From Dipteronia dyeriana (taxonomy: Eukaryota; Streptophyta; Magnoliopsida; Sapindales; Sapindaceae), in assembly GCA_032871835.1 (NCBI GenBank), contig CM065299.1:25313074-25377073 (forward strand): DNA of 64,000 nucleotides. The letters are read 5' to 3'. Shown here piece by piece: positions 10,944 to 21,861 of the stretch. A program made the position numbers and the translations under genes. Under the pieces are notes generated by a model. It did not search any database, was not told the DNA's origin, and saw only the letters and a program-made list of their open reading frames with translations. The stretch's first letter is position 1; each line of letters begins with the position of its first letter.

Positions 10944-11952
10944 ATGGGTGGACAGAAATTACTTGAGTCACTTAAGATCAAGGAATGTGATTGTTTTCCA
11001 TCTCGAGTTTCTGGGTATTGTAATTGGGATAGTATAAGACTTATTAAATCGTGTCTCTCACAAAAACAACTCGATATGTTTAAAGAGACTTGTTTCGGTC
11101 ATTTTTTAGATGTGAGTGATATGGTGTTGTCTGACCAATTTTGTCACCATATCTTGCTCAGGGAGTGTCATGTCAAGAATGAGGAAGAAAATTCATCTTG
11201 TTTGTGGTATCATGTCGGCAACGGGATGATACGGTTCAGCCCAGTGGAGTTTTGTTTAGTTACTGGGCTAACCTTTGGAGAATACTTTGAATCCACATCG
11301 AATCTTTTCAATCGAATGAAAAGAAGACTTCGGCGATCCTACTTCCAAGAAAGTAAAGTCAGTGTTAAAATGGATGTTGATTGGTTTAGAAACCTTATTC
11401 CTAATAATAACAATTGTGATGAAGATATGGTGAAGTTGACTTTAATACTTTTTTTAGAGATTACGTTGGTTGGCAAGGACGATAGGAATGCTATCCTCTA
11501 TTAGGCATTGGAGTTAGTGGATGATTTAGATGCTTTTAATAAGTTTCCGTGGGGGTCATTCATATACGCAAGGACATTTAACTCTCTTTCTAGTTGTCTT
11601 GTTGGCCGTGATGATAAGTTCAAGGATAAGTTCAAGGAGGGGGTTGATGTTCCAGCGAAACGTAAAGTGGAGAGGTACAACGTTTATGGGTTTTTGACAG
11701 CTTTTCAGGTGATGTGTGATATAATTAATGAATTGAATAAAATATTTTTAGGCAACATGATGTGTGGTTATTGATGAATCTTACTATGTTTTTTATCGTT
11801 ATCAGGTGTGGGGAATCGAAGCAATACCAAAATGGGCCACAGTTGGATATGCTGTTCGGGTCAACAATGTCACCGCCAGAATTTTGAATTGGTGATGCAC
11901 GGAAACTCCCGCATATGCAGATATTTTTAAAAACATATTTAAGTTTTAAAAC
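10944..11952 (+). pseudogene. DUF1985-domain protein gene inside the inner MULE, broken
   Basis: Exon 1 (from the Met at 10944) carries the DUF1985 signature. 'CFGHFLDVSDM' is followed by a 'HHILLREC' block, then 'MIRFSPVEFCLVTGLTFG' at about 11230-11280, which matches the family's 'RFSLREFALVTGL' core. A TAG at 11502-11504 interrupts the frame just before 'ALELVDDLDAFNKFPWGSF', which is the second half of the domain. The exon ends at 11708 at a GT donor, and the next exon starts after CAG at 11806 ('VWGIEAIPKWATVGYA'), restoring the family's 'FQVWxxEAIP' junction. A further stop lies at 11893-11895. There is no Ulp1 peptidase part. DUF1985 proteins are known mostly from plant transposons; the biochemical role is unknown. 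Confidence 0.75.
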
Positions 11953-12241
11953 GTAAGTAGTTAATATTGTTTCTTATATTAAGAAGTATTTTATTTGTTA
12001 GTTTTTTTTTCTTGAGTTATAATTATTATTTTTTCTAACGTTTTTGCTCTTTGACCTTCATACCAATATTGACCATGATGACTTTTCCATTTTCCACCCC
12101 AATTTAAAACCAATTGCACACTTGTCATCTTCAATCCTGAAAAAAAAAACAAATATAATAAACCGATAAACATCAGTATTATTTGAAAGAAATTAGATAA
12201 GATTGTCTAAATTTTATTTCGAAAATAAATACATGTAAACA

Positions 12242-12887
12242 ATCCTCGGGAAAGGCCAACCAGATGTCGGGTCACCCCTTCCCGAGGATTTTTCAAAGTC
12301 TTGGAAAATGCCTCGGGACGGGGTGACCCGACATCGGGTCGCCCCCGTCCTGAGGATTTAAAGCCTCGGGAAGGGGTGACCCGATATCGGGTATCCCCAT
12401 CCCGAGGATTTAAATCTTCGGGAAGGGGTAACCCGATGTCGGGTCACCCCTTCCCGAGACTTTAAATCATTGGGACGGGGAGACCCGATGTCAGGTCACC
12501 CCGTCCCAAGGCATTTTCCAAGACTTTGAAAAAACCTCGGGACGGGGTGGCCCGATGTCGAGTCACCCTGTCCCGAGGTGTTTTCAAAGTTTGGAAAATG
12601 CCTTGGGACTGGGAGACCCGATGTCGGGTCACCCCATCCAGAGGAATTTTTCAAAGACTTTGAAAAAACTTCAGGACGGGGTGACCCGACATCGGGTCAC
12701 CCTGTCCTAAGGTATAAAATCCTCGGGACGGGGTGACCCGACATCGGGTCACCCTGTCCCGAAAATCTTTTTTAAACATTAAAAATGTTCGGGACATGTG
12801 ACCCGACGTCGGGTAACCCTGTCCCGAGGATTTAATACCTCGGGAAAGGGTGACCCGACCTCGGGTCACCCCGTCCCGAACTTTCTT
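12242..12887. repeat. array of 11 GC-rich palindromes inside the inner MULE
   Basis: Eleven tandem copies of a roughly 43-bp palindrome are separated by AT-rich linkers of 8-25 bp. Each half reads CCTCGGGACGGGGTGACCCG and is followed by its own reverse complement around an ACATCG/ATGTCG-type centre. The best copies, at about 12722-12766 and 12838-12882, are almost perfect. The array lies just downstream of the DUF1985 gene in otherwise AT-rich DNA. Each unit could fold into a hairpin with an arm of about 20 bp. It is rich in CG dinucleotides. It is not a coding repeat: the short frames across it are artefacts of the palindrome. Confidence 0.9.
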
Positions 12888-13215
12888 TTAACAATGGAAA
12901 ATAAAAAAATGGAAAGCAAAAAAACATCAAGAGTATTTCAAAACTCTCAAAATAAAGCTTATGAGGTTCAAAACAAAAATTTTAAATGCATAACATACCT
13001 TTCAATTACTTTAATATAATATCTCCAATGATTTAAAAACCTAAAATTGAAAAACAAATATATGGAAAATAAAGTGTTGTAGTGTAGGAAAATTGTTAGA
13101 TAGTATTTAGTTTATTAGTTTGATAAGTTAGTTGGTAAATGGTTGGTAAATGGTTGGTAAAAGTAATAGAAAGGATAATAAATGTGGTTAGTGATAAATG
13201 AGGGTATTTTGGGAA

Positions 13216-13300
13216 GAGTGGGGTAGTTTTGCAATTGATTTAGATTTTAGGGTAGATTTGCTATTAAACCCCTAAAATAGGGCATTTTTGCTAAAAACCC
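13216..13300 (-). repeat. right terminal inverted repeat of the inner MULE
   Basis: Minus-strand reading starts GGGTTTTTAGCAAAAATGCC, the partner of 9578-9662. Confidence 0.85.
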
Positions 13301-13600
13301 TTTTTAAATTCAAAATTTTTAAATACATTTTTAACATTACTCATTAGGTGCAGAGGAAGCTGCATTGCCATATCCGCCTAGGGGTCTCGGTGTGCAATTG
13401 ATGATTATTTTTAAAATAAACTTTTGTTAAACCTTATAATATATTATTTATAAAAAAGAGTTTAATATTAAAAACATCCTGAACTATTATTGAACATCTA
13501 GATAAAAAAGTTTTTATTTTGGAAACACCCTTTATAGATTAATAAAAAAATCTTTTATGGGTTCAAAAAATTATTGGTACTATCCTGAGCTTTTATTTTC
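13301..13600. other. segment between inner MULE and minisatellite
   Basis: AT-rich. At about 13350-13405 a higher-GC stretch after an AGGTGCAG site could be a leftover exon, as one frame reads 'EEAALPYPPRGLGVQLM'. I cannot assign it. Confidence 0.3.
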
Positions 13601-15790
13601 GTAAAAATTAGGTTTTTGTAAGTTCAACTTTTTTTGTAAGGGTTCGAGCTTTTTTGAATGGGATCGGGCTTTTTTGAAAGGGATCGAGCTTTTTTTAAAA
13701 GGAATCGAGCTTTTTTCAATAGGCTCGAGCTTTTTTTACATTGAATTGAGCTTTTTCATCATGGGATCGAGCTTTTTTGTTATGGGATCGAGCATTTCTT
13801 TCAAGAGATCGAACATTTCTTTCAAAGGAACGAGGTTTTTTTTAAAGGGTCGGGCTTTATTATAGATGAGTCGAGCTGTTTTTTCATGAAAATTAGGTTT
13901 TGGTAAGTGGAGTTTTTTTTTGTAAAGGTTCGAACTTTTTTTTAATGGGATCGAGCTTTTTTCAATAGGCTCGAGTTTTTTTTACATTGGATCGAGCTTT
14001 TTCATCATGGCATCCAGCTTTTTTTTAAATAAGATCGAGCTCTTTTTACATAGGATCGAGTTTTTTTATTATGGGATCGAGCATTTTTTTCATAGAATCA
14101 AGAATTTTTTTAAAGGGTCGAGTTTTTTATAGATGAGTCGAGCTTTTTTTAAATGAAAATAAGGTTTTGGTAAGTGGACCTTTTTTATAAGGGTTTGAGC
14201 TTTTTTTTTAAAGGGATTGAGCTTTTTTGAAAGAGATCAATCTTTTTTAAAATGAATCGAGCTTTTTTTAAAGGGATCGAACTTTTTTTAAAGGGATCGA
14301 GTTTTTTTCAATAGGCTCGAGCTTTTTTTACTTTGGGTCGAGCTTTTTCATCATGGGATCGAGCTTTTTTTACATAACATCAAGCTTTTTTTACATAACA
14401 TCAAGCTTTTTTGTTATGGGATCGAACATTTTTTCATAAGATCGAGCTTTTTTTTTAAAGGGTCAAGCTTTTTTGTCCTGGGATCGAGTTTATTTTTTAT
14501 AGGACCGAGCTTTTTTATAATTTCACCGAGCTTTTTTTACATATGATCAAGCTTTTTTGTTATGGGATCGAGCATTTTTTTTCATAGGATCGAGCTTTTT
14601 TTAAAAGGGTCGAGTTTTTTTTTCGTGAAAATTAGGTTTTGGTAAGTCGAGCTTTTTTAAAAGGGATCGAGCTTTTTTAAAAGGGATCGAGTTTTTTTTA
14701 CATTGGATCAAGCTTTTTAATCATGGGACCGAGCATTTTTTAAATAAGATCGAGTTTTTTTTGCATAGGATCGAGATTTTTTATTATGGGATCAAGCATT
14801 ATTTTTCATAGGATCGATCATTTTTTTAAAGGGTCGAGCTATTTTGTAGATAAGCCGATCTTTTTTTTCGTGAAAATTAGGTTTTGGTAAGTGGAGCTTT
14901 TTTATAAAGGTTCGAGATTTTTTTAAATGGGATCGAGCTTTTTTCAATAAGCTCGAGCTTTTTTTACATTGGATCGAGCTTTTTTTTTTTAAATAAGATC
15001 AAGCTTTTTTACATAACATCTAGTTTTTTTGTTATGAGATTGAGCAATTTTACTTAAAGGGTCGAGCTTTTTTGTCCAATGATCGAGCTTATTTTTTATA
15101 GGACCGGGTTTTTTTATAATTGGACCAAGCTTTTTTACATATGATCGAGCTTTTTTGTTAAGGGATCGAGCATTTTTTTTCATAGGATCGAGCTTTTTTT
15201 TTAAGGGTCGAGCTTTTTTGTAGATGAGTCGAGTTGTTTTTCGTGAAAATTAGATTTTTGTAAGTCGAGCTTTTTTTATAAGGGTTCGAGCTTTTTTGAA
15301 TGGGATTGAGCGTTTTTAAAGGGATCGAGTTTTTTTCAATATATTCAAGTTTTTTTTTTTAAGGGTTGAGCTTTTTTGTAGATGAGTTGAGCTTTTTTTC
15401 GTGAAAATTAGGTTTTGGTAAGTGGAGCTTTTTTATAAAGGTTCGAGCTTTTTTCAATAGGCTCGAACTTTTTTTACATTGGATCGAGCTTTTTCATCAT
15501 GGGATTGAGCTTTTTTTAAAATAAGATCGAGTTTTTTCTACATAGCATCAAGCTTTTTTCATGGGATCGAACTTATTTTTTATAAGACCAAGCTTTTTTA
15601 TAATTGGACCGAGCTTTTTTTACATTGGATCGATCTTTTTTGTTATGGGATCGAGTATTTTTGTCATAGGATCGAGCTTTGTTTTTAAAGGGTCGAGCTT
15701 ATTTGTCCTGGGATCGAGCATATTTTTTTTAGGACCGAGCTATTTTTACATTGGATCGAGACTTATAACTTTGGTTCCGAGATTTTTTCT
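13600..15790 (+). repeat. large minisatellite of GATCGAGCTTTTTT units
   Basis: About 2.2 kb made of roughly 90 units of 20-25 bp. Each has a core GGATCGAGC plus a T run and a variable linker such as CATGG, ATAAG or TAAAGGG. A GTGAAAATTAGGTTTTGGTAAGT segment recurs in variants near 13605, 13890, 14155, 14628, 14872, 15243 and 15403, showing a higher-order repeat of several hundred bp. It ends a few tens of bp before the first DUF1985/Ulp1 exon. The same motif recurs near both ends of the MULE. Confidence 0.9.
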
Positions 15791-15823
15791 GTTTAATGAT
15801 GTTGTATTTCTGTTACATTGCAG

Positions 15824-18189
15824 ATGAGAAATAGGTTGAGGGATTTGTTTAAAACTCCACAATGAGACTGGTACGATGGCAAATTGACTCGACACGACCA
15901 TTTTGACGCCCTTGCCCATATAGACGACGTGTTGAACCGAGTCTCTATAGAATTTGCAGATGAAGATCGACGTCGGCTCATGGCGTCATGTTTCGGGCAT
16001 TTCCTGACGATGCATTGTGAGATGAAGTTTTCAGGTGGTGTTATCCATCGGTTGCTTTTGAGGGAGCTGCATCATAACGGCCCAACAGATGAGATACAGT
16101 TCATGTTAGGGAACCAGTCGGTGAGGTTTTCAAAGTTGGAATTTTACCTGATCACCGGATTATGGTTTAGAGTTATACTGGACATGACCAAGTATGCAGA
16201 AGTGGAGAATGGCATACATCAGCGTTACTTTCCTGGAGCCGATGAGGTCTCGTTGGAGGAGATAAGGGGTGTTGTCACCGTCGTAGAGTTTGGAGAGGCA
16301 TACGATGTTGTGAAGCTCTACCTCATATATATACTGAACTGGATAATGATGGGGGTGGACGAGAGATTCGAGATTCCAGTTTGACAGTTTCGGTTGGTTT
16401 AGGATCTCGGTGCGTTCGACGCGTCCCCGTGGGGTGCCCACGTGTACAGGTATTTTATTTACTCATTCAAGCATGCGTTTGACGGGCGACGAGACAGGTT
16501 CGATCAACGCCAACAGGAAAAGGGCGCTCACGTACATACAGTGGAGACCTACAACATATACGGTCTATCTCACACCCTATTGGTAAGAACTTCGAATTAC
16601 AAGTGTACTTTATTGGTGTTGTCCTCAATATTATGGATACTTATCGTACTTTTCTTTTATGCAGATATTTGTTTTCGAGGTGATCCCTGATTTGGGCCAA
16701 GCGTTTGGCACCCTGAGGGTTACGAATCTGTCTCCCCGTATTTTGAAGTGGGACTTGACCGAACAACCGAGAGGGAAGAAGCTGGCCAAGATTTTCAAAG
16801 CCAGGGTATGTATTTAGTTTGTTAATGTTTATATTAGTTAGTAAGTGTACAATTACATTGTTCTAACCAATATTTCAGATGTTTGCGAGGAAGGAACGGG
16901 TGCCCACCCCAGCTGAGAGACAGGTACAGTACTATACGAGGCTAAACGAGGGGGAGATTGTATGTAGAGGAGGACAGGCTTCATATTCCTCCTCTGTTCC
17001 CTGGTCAGACTACCTTTGGCTGGAACAGTGGGACAAAGGGTGGGGGTTTGACAATCAGGACCAGTGACAGTGAGGGATATGAGCCCGATGCTGGGGGTTT
17101 AAGGCTCAATGACAGTAAGGGATATCAGACAGACCCTCAACGAGAAAAGTATAGGCATAGACGGGTTCAGTTTACCACCCCCGGACATGGTACATCTACA
17201 GAGGATTCCTGTGAGGGCGTTGGACGTGATGGAGAGGTAAGTTGAAAAGAAAGTTTTGTTTTTTTATTAACACGTGATGTTGATAGTTTTGTACTAACAA
17301 TGTAGACATGATTCTCCACTGTGTACAACTAGAGGATCAACGTATTGGATACACAATTCTATGTAAGTAGTTAAATTATTGGAATCGTATCTCGTTTTTG
17401 GATTTTTTATTATTGATACGAATTTGTCAATAATTGTATTTAAAGCCACTTATGGTGATACAGTGGGAGAGAATAACGTATTGTGATTCGCATGGGGTTG
17501 TGACCACGACAAGGTAGAATGTGTTATAGTCTCGATGGTTGGAAGAGAACCTTCAGACAGTCCGTGGAGCAACCACGAGTGGAAACCGCCCATGGCACGA
17601 GGTTGACTTGGTAAGTGTTAGACGGTGGAAATGATTTAAAATATAAATTGTTCGTATATCCTGACCTAACACCTTCTGCAAACTATTACAGGTCCTGATA
17701 CCGTGCAATATTTGGGGCCAACCTTGGCTAGTGGTGACCATCGACCTTACTCTCAGGAAGATGGACATATTTGACAACTGGAGACAGGATGTTCCTATTC
17801 ATATCATGAAGCAGTAAGTCCGGCCATAACGGTGGTTTTTGTCGTCAATGTTGAATGATGTGGGGTTCCACACTGCACAACGAGGTGGTTGTCGACCTTT
17901 CCCTAGGGAAAATAAGCCCTTCTAGGTCAGCGTGGTCTCCACTTCTACAGTTCCCCAACAAAAAAAATCATAAGACATTCTATCTCATTCACGTGCTTAG
18001 ATATTATTTAAAAACGATTTGTAGCGTTTTAATGTGTCTAATTACAGAGATAACTGTGGTCCCCATACTTTGAAACTTATAGAGTACATATTGACGGTTC
18101 AACGCCCTTTTGATTGGTCAGAGGACGACATGGGGATCATTCGGAAGAAAATGGTTGTGGAGATTTGTTGTAACTCCAGACCCGCCTAG
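15824..18189 (+). pseudogene. DUF1985 + Ulp1-like cysteine peptidase (C48) gene of the large MULE, broken
   Basis: DUF1985 half: exon 15824-16582, then 16665-16805 and from 16879, each bounded by GT/AG. Motifs are 'MASCFGHFLTM', 'HRLLLRELH' and 'VRFSKLEFYLITGLWF'. Stops lie near 15863 (TGA), at 16382-16384 (TGA) and at 16400-16402 (TAG); a frameshift falls before 17129. Peptidase half: exon ending near 17610 ('WHEVDL'), exon from about 17693 ('VLIPCNIWGQPWLVVTIDL'), and last exon from about 18047 ('NCGPHTLKLIEYIL'), ending TAG 18187-18189. In C48 peptidases the His-Trp pair supplies the catalytic His and a Cys-Gly supplies the nucleophile. Here the Cys is kept but the His position reads Pro. 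Family role: SUMO-type deconjugation; in Kaonashi MULEs the role is unproven. It converges on the transposase gene. Confidence 0.75.
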
Positions 18190-18467
18190 TGATTGGTTGT
18201 ATATTTAATGTTGTATATTTTTTATATTTCCTACCATTTTTTATGTACAAAGACATTGTAATTCAATAATATTATTTCAATTTCTTTTAATGTTTTTGTT
18301 TCCAGTGTCTGTCATCACATGTACAAAACACATAGCAAACCTTGACAATGTGATACGATAAGTTACCGAACACATACAAAATAAGTTAACGAACAACTCA
18401 TACAATTCTAAATTATTACAATCTGATACGATTCCAAATTTTCACAATGTGATCAAAACTTTTCCAT
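18190..18467. other. convergent 3' ends between Ulp1-like and transposase genes
   Basis: A short AT-rich stretch separating the TAG of the Ulp1-like gene from the TAA-side end of the transposase gene. It would hold both 3' ends and polyadenylation signals. No other feature seen. Confidence 0.5.
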
Positions 18468-21238
18468 TCATTCCCTATTAGAGTCCATGTTAGGGCACGT
18501 CTGTTTGTTGTGTCCAATTGAATGACAGATGCTACACTTGTGGCGGTTTTCATCGGAAACACCTATGCTTAGACCTTCATTAATCAAAGGTGGGTTAGAA
18601 CATCTCCTGAAATTATGCCCTGGTTGTCTACATCTTCTACACGATTGTGTAGTTGTCCTCTCCAAAGACAAGACATGTCGACCCGCCGTCGGGAGTCCTA
18701 CTTGTCTCCTAGAGATTGGATTCAAAATCACCATCTAAGCAATGTCAGATGGCACAACCCAAGTGGAAGGATGTTCAACTGACATAATAAGAACCGAGTA
18801 CAGGTCAATAAGTGTCTGTCACTTGTAGTAGTCCGAACACAAAGATGTCAAATCCAAGTTTCGCTCCCTACAAAAAACATTGAAAATGATGAGCTTCACG
18901 TTTCAGTAATAGTCACCTCACAATAAAACTTGAAAGTAATGTACCTTACGGTCGCAACTGTGTGAGAACATGGAAAATGATCCATTTGGAATTTGTTGTA
19001 AGTACAGGTCTTCCAGGCTAAGTCAACAGTATACTTTTTTCCAGACCGCTTAACCGAGAAAATATTCCAGTCTACTGGATTTATGGTCATAAAACCATAC
19101 TTCTCCACACGTTTTAAGATCACAAGATGTGATACGTCGGTCAACTGATGCACATGGATTGTGTAGCTCTACAGCGATCGTGAAACCACCGTTGTAGCAT
19201 ATTCCTAATGAACTCAGCCAGAGTTAACATAGGCAGTTGTCGTGTAAATTTAGGCATGAGTTTATGCATTATACAACATTTGTTGTCATCACCTTGTACC
19301 TTCTTTCGGGACAGTGTACACGGGATCACTTGTGTGGACCGACATCAATTACATAATCATATGCATTCTGGTGCAAGTTTATTAACTCTTCCATATATCG
19401 GTTATATTCAAACTCAGTGTACGCGAGGGCTTCTTTGTCCATTATTGAGGCAACATCCTTTCTATGAAATCGCTTCTTAATATTTTCATAAAAGTGCCAG
19501 CAACATATGGTATGGGTGGCATAAGGGAACACTTTAGAAATCCTTGCTTCAATGTTTGCATGTCTATCGAAAATGAAAACCAGCTCATCAATATGACCTA
19601 GGGCACCATTCAAGCAATCCAAAAATCATTCCCATGAAAGGTTGTTTTCTGAGTCGTCGTACCCAAAAGCAATTGGATACACCTGTTCATTCTCATCTTA
19701 TGTTGTTGCAACAAACATTATACCCTTGAATAGTCTCTTCAAATGGGTACCATCAACGGTAATTATTGGACACATACAAGTCTGGAATCCTCTAAGTGAG
19801 GCACCAATCGACATGAAAAAGTAGAGGAATTTACCATCTTCATCACACTGTAAGTCAGTGATTGTGTCGAGATTTTTTTGTTCCAAAACGTAACCAAATT
19901 ATGGAAGCAGTTGGAAGGTTTCCTCATGCGTTCCATAGGTCAGTGACAACGCATAGTCGAGGGCGGCGTGTGTCTTACTGTACATGATTTGAATTCCATA
20001 CATTGATTTCATGTCGGTGATTATGTCATTCGGACGCATTAGTCGACCATCTTGTTGCTGAAGTCTAGGTGCAATCACTTCTCCAACTATGACTGCACTA
20101 GCTTGTCGGTGGCGGCGGTGAATTTCCTCTAACGGACAAGTGTGATCGTTGACAAAACTTCTTACTTGAAAGTTTGTCCCTTCATCTCTCATCACCGCTC
20201 TTAACTTCCACGTACAATTTTCCATCAAACAAACTAGATGTAATGTTGTCTTATTGGACCTTTTCACCTTCCACTCGAAGTTCTGCCGCATTGCAAAATA
20301 ACCTACTAGTCTCTTCAAATCCTTTTTCGTTGGAAAAATTTGCCCTTTATATTGTGCTTGTAGGTTCATCTTCAACCAAGTTCCTGCTTCCACCCATACC
20401 AAACGAGTATGATTCTGCTCCTGGAATAACCCATTTTTTGGTATTATCATAATCATCTGGAGTAATATTAGCCCGGACCTCGGAGATCCCAACTATATAT
20501 GGTGTACTAGAACTAAATCTGTGTACACGTCGTACACGTCTTACACGTCTTTCCGTTTGGACAGGTTCTTCATCATCCTCATTGTTCTCTACATTATCTA
20601 TCAGATTAAAATTGTCCTCATTATCCACCTCATGAATCGGCCTAACATTCGGTGTTGTATTATGCTCATTGTTGATGTCATTGTAGATCTCATTGTATTG
20701 GTTGTTGTACTGCCTACCATTCATCTCAATTTGACAACCAAAGACATCGTCGAATTGAGGTCCCAGTATATCAGCATGGCCGACTACTTCCGGTGGGACA
20801 GCACACATGTTTTTCCTACCATCAATCCCAGTTCTTTCTGTGAACAACTGGTTGCTTCCGCCTAACGATCAAAATTGTTGGGTCTTATCACGAAGAGGGA
20901 TATCTTCACCAATGACACCTCTTGTTGGTCTCTCGATTAGACTAACACATGCTTGAGGGATCACCCTATCTTCCCCTAGCATAAACTGAACGTCACCATC
21001 GTTTCTTATAAATGTAAGACATGTAGTCCCAAGAACGATTGATATAGACTGTAGATCAGCACTGTATTTGTTCTCATCATACTTCACAACGGTTTGCACG
21101 ATCGACACCAGTTCGTCGTAAGTCAAATTCTTTAACAAATACAAACCTTGGTTATCTGAACCAAAATACCTCTGACTTTTGTCGGGTAATTACTTCCATC
21201 GACCGTTGTAAGATATGACTATTCTCACCATATCCATT
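18468..21238 (-). pseudogene. MULE (mudrA-type) transposase, broken
   Basis: Read leftward from the ATG at about 21238. An N-terminal part ('NLTYDELVSIVQTVVKYD') and an acidic Asn-rich linker come first. A MuDR DNA-binding block follows ('IFPTKKDLKRLVGYFAMRQ', about 20270-20340, with Cys and His ligands). The MULE catalytic domain has 'TVDGTHL' (Asp at 19752-19754) and 'FDRHANI' (Asp at 19566-19568). A SWIM zinc finger ('CTYNKFQMDHFPCSH', about 18965-19010) is followed by an intron (donor at 18949, acceptor near 18872). A last exon carries two zinc knuckles, 'CRRCRQPGHNFRRC' and 'CSICHSIGHNKQTC'. In-frame stops include those near 21191, at 19698-19700 (TAA) and 19626-19628 (TGA), plus at least one frameshift near 20350-20490. 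Inactive. Confidence 0.85.
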
Positions 21239-21335
21239 ATCCTGTCAAAATCATCATCAAAAACCATTATTAAGAAAATAATATTTAATATTAAATTTAC
21301 AATTATAAATGATTAAACGAAAATCTAAAGTGTAA
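21239..21335. other. 5' leader region of the MULE transposase
   Basis: AT-rich sequence between the transposase start and the subterminal motif cluster. The promoter is presumably here or in the right inverted repeat, but no clear TATA is visible. Confidence 0.3.
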
Positions 21336-21515
21336 GCGATCGAGCTTTTTTTGTACATGATCGAACTTTTTTTAATATGGCTCGAGCTTTTTCTTTTTGG
21401 GATCGAGCTTTTTTTTTACATGATCGATTTTTTTTTTACATGATCGAGCTTTTTTTGTGAGGATCGAGCTTTTTTTTTAGGAATCGAGCTTTTTTAAAAT
21501 GCTTTCGAGCTTTTA
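21336..21515 (+). repeat. right subterminal cluster of GATCGAGCTTTTTT motifs
   Basis: Eight or nine units of the same motif as the 13600-15790 minisatellite, 20-26 bp apart, about 350-640 bp inside the right end of the MULE. They face opposite to the cluster at 8790-8905. Confidence 0.85.
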
Positions 21516-21861
21516 TGTCCAAGATTTTAAACTTGTTTGCACCACTTCAAATCAGCTCAGCCAAATATAAATACCAAAAAAATGCATGCATGTTCATACA
21601 TTAGTTTTTAAAAGTTTACAACTCGTAGACATATCAAAAAAAATGGAGACAACATGTCCAAACATGTTCATACATTGTTAAACCACACATAAATGCATGA
21701 AAAAATGAAAATAAAGATCAAAAATATTTGTTTACGTTTTTATGCAATATCTGGAGAGAGACTCGTTTTTGGAGAGACAGAGGAGTAGGTGATTGATTTT
21801 CATATAACTTTTTTTTCAAACAACTTTTTTAGAGAGAGACTTTTAAATATTAAAGAATCGA

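Larger units (their letters stand above)
9578..13300. mobile_element. inner nested MULE (3.7 kb) carrying a DUF1985 gene
   Basis: A second terminal inverted repeat pair of about 85 bp: 9578-9662 starts GGGTTTTTAGCAAAAATGCC, and the reverse complement of 13216-13300 starts with the same 20 bases. They stay nearly identical through 'ATAGCAAATCTACCCTAAAA'. The flanks are TTTTTAAT on the left and TTTTTAAA on the right, a plausible 8-bp target duplication with one mismatch. The terminal sequence differs from that of the enclosing MULE, so it is another family that inserted into it. It contains the DUF1985 pseudogene at 10944-11952 and the palindrome array at 12242-12887, but no transposase, so it is non-autonomous. 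Confidence 0.8.

Noticed and set aside
12242..12887. CRISPR-like array
   Set aside because: Palindromic repeats with spacers, but the linkers are AT-rich, 8-25 bp and partly repeated. The genome is a plant and there are no cas genes.
12651..13019. Frames across the palindrome array with repeated 'SRG..PTSGH' residues
   Set aside because: The periodic residues follow from the palindromic DNA. Frames appear on both strands and no start context or domain is present.
13674..15827. Phe/Ser-rich open frames over the minisatellite on both strands
   Set aside because: They reflect the T-run unit; frames change with the unit length and have no domain.
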